The translations under genes were made by a program, and so were the position numbers. Shown one piece after another: positions 61,218 through 64,000 of a stretch of 64,000 bases of DNA. Location of the stretch: positions 62,001 through 126,000 of the forward strand of contig CAWHNT010000050.1 in NCBI GenBank assembly GCA_963830775.1, given 5' to 3'. Each line of letters opens with the position of its first letter. The first letter of the stretch is position 1. The stretch comes from CAWHNT01 sp963830775 (GTDB lineage: Bacteria > Pseudomonadota > Alphaproteobacteria > Geminicoccales > Geminicoccaceae). The notes beneath the pieces were generated by a model that did not search any database, was not told the DNA's origin, and saw only the letters and a program-made list of their open reading frames with translations.

Positions 61218-61278
61218 AATGCTGCGACGCACAATAACACTGGCACGATGGTTGCTACCTATGCTGCGTCGCAGCATT
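61218..61278. promoter_or_regulatory. 14-bp inverted repeat with a PhaR-type box upstream of a small gene
   Basis: AATGCTGCGACGCA (61218-61231) and TGCGTCGCAGCATT (61265-61278) are perfect reverse complements with a 33-nt spacer. The right arm contains CTGCGTCGCAG (61264-61274), which fits CTGC-N3-GCAG exactly; with GCAGCATT following, it matches 14 of 16 bases of the box upstream of the phasin gene. It ends 25 bp before the start codon of the small ORF at 61304. Confidence 0.5.
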
Positions 61279-61303
61279 CCTGCGGTGTGTCAGGAGAGCA
61301 TAG

Positions 61304-61504
61304 GTGTTCGGGTTGATCTTGAGCTTCGTCGTATGTCTCGGAACCGTCGGCACGGGCAGGTGCGAGCAGGTCGAGCTGCCGTTCGAGGGGTCGATGCAGC
61401 AATGCATGCTGTTCGGCCAGCACCAGGCTGCGCGCTGGATCGCGGACCATGATGGCTACCAGCTGCGCCGCGGCTGGCGTTGCCTCAGCGGCAAGGCTGC
61501 GTAG
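61304..61504 (+). CDS. Small hypothetical protein with one hydrophobic N-terminal segment
   Basis: 66 residues from GTG 61304 (AGGAGAG upstream at 61291-61297). The N-terminal MFGLILSFVVCLGTVG is hydrophobic, a signal peptide or short anchor, followed by CEQVELPFEGSMQQCMLFGQ and GYQLRRGWRCLSGKAA. Four Cys (one in the hydrophobic segment) suggest disulfides in the periplasm. The pattern C..VELPF.GSMQQCM..GQ looks conserved in style, but I do not know a function. A PhaR-type box lies in its promoter. Confidence 0.7.
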   Translation: MFGLILSFVVCLGTVGTGRCEQVELPFEGSMQQCMLFGQHQAARWIADHDGYQLRRGWRCLSGKAA

Positions 61505-61509
61505 CACCG

Positions 61510-61857
61510 CTATCTGGGCTCGATCCGGCACCGGCCGGTAAGGTCGATCTCGACCGCGCCGGCAGCACCGGGGCGGAGTGCCTCCAGCACCTGACGGGCA
61601 GCGGCAAGATCGGCGCAGCGCAGCTCCAGCTGCGGGTCGCCCTCGGGATCGAGGATGACCTCAACCCGGTGCTCGAACCCGCTGCGGCGGGTCACCCGCA
61701 CGAGGCTGATCCGCTCGCGGTCGAGCATCACGAAGGCCGCGGCATCCTTCTCGCCTTCCAGCCGCTGCTGGAGGAGGAGCATGTCGGCAGCACCGGCAGG
61801 CTGGGCCAGGGCCAGTGCCCCGAGCAGCGTCGCCGCCATGATCGGGTGACGCTGCAT
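61510..61857 (-). CDS. Small secreted hypothetical protein
   Basis: 115 residues from ATG 61857, which overlaps the ABC-F stop by one base; ATG 61839 is an alternative. A signal peptide is evident (MAATLLGALALAQPAGAA, then DML). The mature part begins DMLLLQQRLEGEKDAAAF and contains two Cys (LRCADLA and GRCRIEPR) that could pair. No family recognised. Likely periplasmic and co-transcribed with the ABC-F gene. Confidence 0.7.
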   Translation of the reverse strand: MQRHPIMAATLLGALALAQPAGAADMLLLQQRLEGEKDAAAFVMLDRERISLVRVTRRSGFEHRVEVILDPEGDPQLELRCADLAAARQVLEALRPGAAGAVEIDLTGRCRIEPR

Positions 61858-63725
61858 CAGGCGGCCTCCAGCCGGTCGATCTCTTCCTCGGCCTCCATCC
61901 ACCGGCCCTCGGCCGCCGCGATCTCCTGCAAGAGAGCATCGAGGCGGCGGCGCAGGCTCACCGGGTCGGCCTCGCCCGTGTAGGTGGCAGGCGAGGCGAG
62001 CTTGGCTTCGAGCGCCGTCCGCTCGTTGGTCAGCCGCTCCAGCTCGCGCTCGGCCGCGCGCGAGGCCTGCCGCAAGGGGGCGAGAAGCGAGCGCCGCTCG
62101 GCTGCCGAAAGACGCTCGGAGCGTTCCCGGGCGGCAGTCTCGGCGCCGCGATCCGGACCACCGGCGCTGGTCTCCAGGAGCAGGCGGCGATAGTCGTCGA
62201 GATCACCCTCGTAGGGGCGGACCCGGCCGTCGGCGACCAGCCAGAGACGGTCGGCCACCAGCTCGACCAGGTGCCGGTCATGGCTGATCAGGAGAACCGC
62301 ACCAGGGAAGTCGTTGAGGGCCTCGACCAGCGCCTCGCGCGAATCGATGTCGAGATGGTTGGTGGGCTCGTCCAGGATCAGGATCTGCGGGGCGTCGAGG
62401 CACATCAGGCACAAGGCGAGCCGGGTCTTCTCGCCACCGGAGAGATGGCGGGCCGGGGTCTCGGCCCGCTCCGAGCCAAGGCCGAAGCGGGCGAGCCGGG
62501 CGCGAAGCTGCTGCACGCGCTCCTGCGGCAGGCGGGCCAGGAGATGCTGGATGCCGTTCTGCTCCGGCTCCAGGTCCTCGATCTGATGCTGGGCGAAGAA
62601 GCCGGCGCGCAGGTTCCGGGCTCGCGTGATGGTGCCGGCCATGGGCTCCAGCCGTCCGCCCAGGAACTTCGCCAGCGTCGACTTGCCGTTGCCGTTGGCA
62701 CCCAGAAGGGCGATCCGGTCGTCGGGGTCGAGGCGCAGGTCGATCCGGTCCAGCACCACCTTGTCGCCGTAGCCGACCCGCCCGCGCTCGACCGTGATCA
62801 TGGGCGGTGCCGGCACCTGGGATGCGGGGAAGGAGAAGACGATCTCGGGCTCGGGCGGTGGTGCCGCCACCTCCTTCAGCCGCTCCAGCATCTTGATCCG
62901 GCTCTGCGCCTGCCGGGCCTTGGAGGCCTTGTAGCGGAAGCGGTCGATGAAGGACTGGATGTGCGCCCGCTCCAGCTCCTGCTTGGCGCGGCTCTTCTCC
63001 AGGAGGACCATGCGCTCGGCCCGGGTGCGGGCGAAGGCGTCGTAGCCGCCCTGGTACAGGGTGAGCTTGCGGTTCTCGAGATGCACGATCCGCTCCGGGA
63101 CGGCGTTGAGCAGGTCGCGGTCGTGGCTGACCAGCAGCAGCGTGCGCGGATAGCGGCGGAGATGCTCCTCGAGCCAGGTGACGGCCTCGAGGTCGAGATG
63201 GTTCGTGGGCTCGTCCAGCAGCAGGAGGTCGGGCTCGAGGAAGAGCACGGCGGCAAGCGCCACCCGCATCCGCCAGCCGCCCGAGAAGGAGGAGAGCGGC
63301 CGTCCTTGCGCCTCCTCGTCGAAGCCCAGCCCCTTCAGGATGCGGGCGGCGCGGGCCGGTGCCGCATCGGCACCGATGGCGCTCAGCCGGTCGTGGATCT
63401 CGGCCAGGCGGGCCGGCTCGGGCGAGGCCTCGAGCTCGGCCAGGAGCGAGGCCCGCTCGCGGTCGGCGGCCAGCACGCTCTCCAGCGGCGTCAGCTCACC
63501 GCCGGGGGCCTCCTGCGCCACCACCCCGATCCGCACCCCGGCCTGAAGGCGCAGGCTGCCTTCGTCCGGCTGCAGCTCGCCCGCGATCAGCCGCAGCAGG
63601 GTCGACTTGCCGGTGCCGTTGCGGCCGACAAGGCCGAAGCGCTGGCCCGAGGGCAGGTGGATGGTGGCTGCTTCGAGCAGCGGCCGGCCGGCGACGCGCA
63701 AGGTGACGTCGTTGAGGTCGAGCAT
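61857..63725 (-). CDS. ABC-F family ATPase (Uup/YheS-like)
   Basis: 622 residues from ATG 63725, no membrane segments. Two ATPase domains: Walker A FGLVGRNGTGKSTLLRLIAG near residue 34 with signature LSSFSGGWRMRVALAAVLF and Walker B PDLLLLDEPTNHLD; second Walker A IALLGANGNGKSTLAKFLGG near 330 with HLSGGEKTRLALCLMCLDA and QILILDEPTNHLDIDS. The basic/acidic P-site tRNA interaction linker lies between them (MVLLEKSRAKQELERAHIQ). A coiled-coil C-terminal arm (RAAERELERLTNERTALEAKL) is present. ABC-F proteins act on the ribosome to relieve stalling. Confidence 0.94.
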   Translation of the reverse strand: MLDLNDVTLRVAGRPLLEAATIHLPSGQRFGLVGRNGTGKSTLLRLIAGELQPDEGSLRLQAGVRIGVVAQEAPGGELTPLESVLAADRERASLLAELEASPEPARLAEIHDRLSAIGADAAPARAARILKGLGFDEEAQGRPLSSFSGGWRMRVALAAVLFLEPDLLLLDEPTNHLDLEAVTWLEEHLRRYPRTLLLVSHDRDLLNAVPERIVHLENRKLTLYQGGYDAFARTRAERMVLLEKSRAKQELERAHIQSFIDRFRYKASKARQAQSRIKMLERLKEVAAPPPEPEIVFSFPASQVPAPPMITVERGRVGYGDKVVLDRIDLRLDPDDRIALLGANGNGKSTLAKFLGGRLEPMAGTITRARNLRAGFFAQHQIEDLEPEQNGIQHLLARLPQERVQQLRARLARFGLGSERAETPARHLSGGEKTRLALCLMCLDAPQILILDEPTNHLDIDSREALVEALNDFPGAVLLISHDRHLVELVADRLWLVADGRVRPYEGDLDDYRRLLLETSAGGPDRGAETAARERSERLSAAERRSLLAPLRQASRAAERELERLTNERTALEAKLASPATYTGEADPVSLRRRLDALLQEIAAAEGRWMEAEEEIDRLEAA

Positions 63726-63732
63726 GGGAAGT

Positions 63733-64000
63733 CTAGCCGGAGGTGCTTGGCGTTGCGTCCACGGGCGGGCCCTGGTCGTCGACCAGCTCATACACCGTGG
63801 CACCCCCCGCCGCGTTGAGGACGAAACGCTCGAAGGGGTACAGCAGGTGGATCCAGTGCATGTCGTAGCTCCAGCGGAGCCGATAGTCGCGTGCCAGCCG
63901 CTGGTCCAGCATGGCTTTCACGGGCGGGTCGAGCTCCTTGTAGAACGCACCCTGCTCGATGACGATGAAACGAGGCCGGAGGTCGAGAACGCGCCGCAGC
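63733..64000 (-). CDS. C-terminal part of an unidentified protein, cut by the right window edge
   Basis: The open frame on the minus strand runs from the window edge to a stop at 63733, giving at least 88 residues. Readable parts are LDLRPRFIVIEQGAFYKELDPP, AMLDQRLARDYRLRWSYDMHW and VLNAAGGATVYELVDDQGPP. The ATG at 63921 is probably internal. The style (a soluble C-terminal domain with ERF-like end) recalls the tail of a membrane glycosyltransferase, but this is a guess. It is 7 bp upstream of the ABC-F start, so co-transcribed. Confidence 0.55.
   Translation of the reverse strand, partial: LRRVLDLRPRFIVIEQGAFYKELDPPVKAMLDQRLARDYRLRWSYDMHWIHLLYPFERFVLNAAGGATVYELVDDQGPPVDATPSTSG

Overview
The window is about 70% G+C and densely packed, with many ATGA/TGATG/GTGA stop-start overlaps. 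A mdh-sucC-sucD-sucA-sucB-lpdA operon, ribbon-helix-helix/PAS and HhH/phasin proteins, CTGC-N3-GCAG boxes and VapBC point to an alphaproteobacterium, probably near Rhodospirillales/Geminicoccales (inference; no rRNA is present). I see no tRNA, rRNA or CRISPR array.

Layout. (1) 1-4.1 kb: end of a universal stress protein, a low-G+C broken gene, a lipoprotein, Ppx/GppA phosphatase, rlmE and a small secreted protein. (2) 4.1-16.9 kb: a complete but rearranged ebo cluster (eboA-F). The minus-strand arm is eboF-idi-IlvD/Edd-type dehydratase. The plus-strand arm is sugar dehydrogenase-like propeller, cytochrome c, eboD, eboE, eboC (UbiA), cytochrome c, second propeller, eboA, eboB. This is the most interesting locus: a prenyl-transfer/cyclase export-type cluster with a periplasmic oxidation and electron-transfer module built in. 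(3) 16.9-24 kb: HhH-phasin, FMN-dependent alpha-hydroxyacid dehydrogenase, DUF4432 epimerase, antitoxin remnant, secreted PHA depolymerase. (4) 24-29 kb: operon of OsmC, methyltransferase, OsmC and flavin monooxygenase; MBL-fold hydrolase; SDR. (5) 29-43.3 kb: MFS exporter and GntR regulator, then a cyanurate-type catabolic cluster: allophanate hydrolase, BMP-family ABC importer, two biuret-hydrolase-like cysteine hydrolases, ring-opening amidohydrolase and cupin. An IS110-type element splits the importer ATPase. Two TTGCATGCAA palindromes lie in the divergent promoter. (6) 43.3-46.3 kb: LysE exporter, CtaG-like protein, methyltransferase, GST. (7) 46.3-55.6 kb: TCA-cycle operon with a vapBC pair between sucB and lpdA. 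(8) 55.9-64 kb: RHH-PAS regulator, DUF2076, HerA-like ATPase, DUF29, gloB with a divergent methyltransferase, small proteins, ABC-F ATPase and a partial gene.

Caution on data quality. At least 19 single-base frame disruptions are visible, nearly all apparent +1 insertions, many in runs of two or three identical bases. They hit central genes (sucA, sucD, lpdA, gloB) as well as accessory ones. Assembly or read error is the simplest explanation. Split genes are therefore annotated as one locus with the break stated, and the long fused ORFs that result are not treated as fusion proteins. The IS insertion is different: joining its flanks restores the reading frame exactly.
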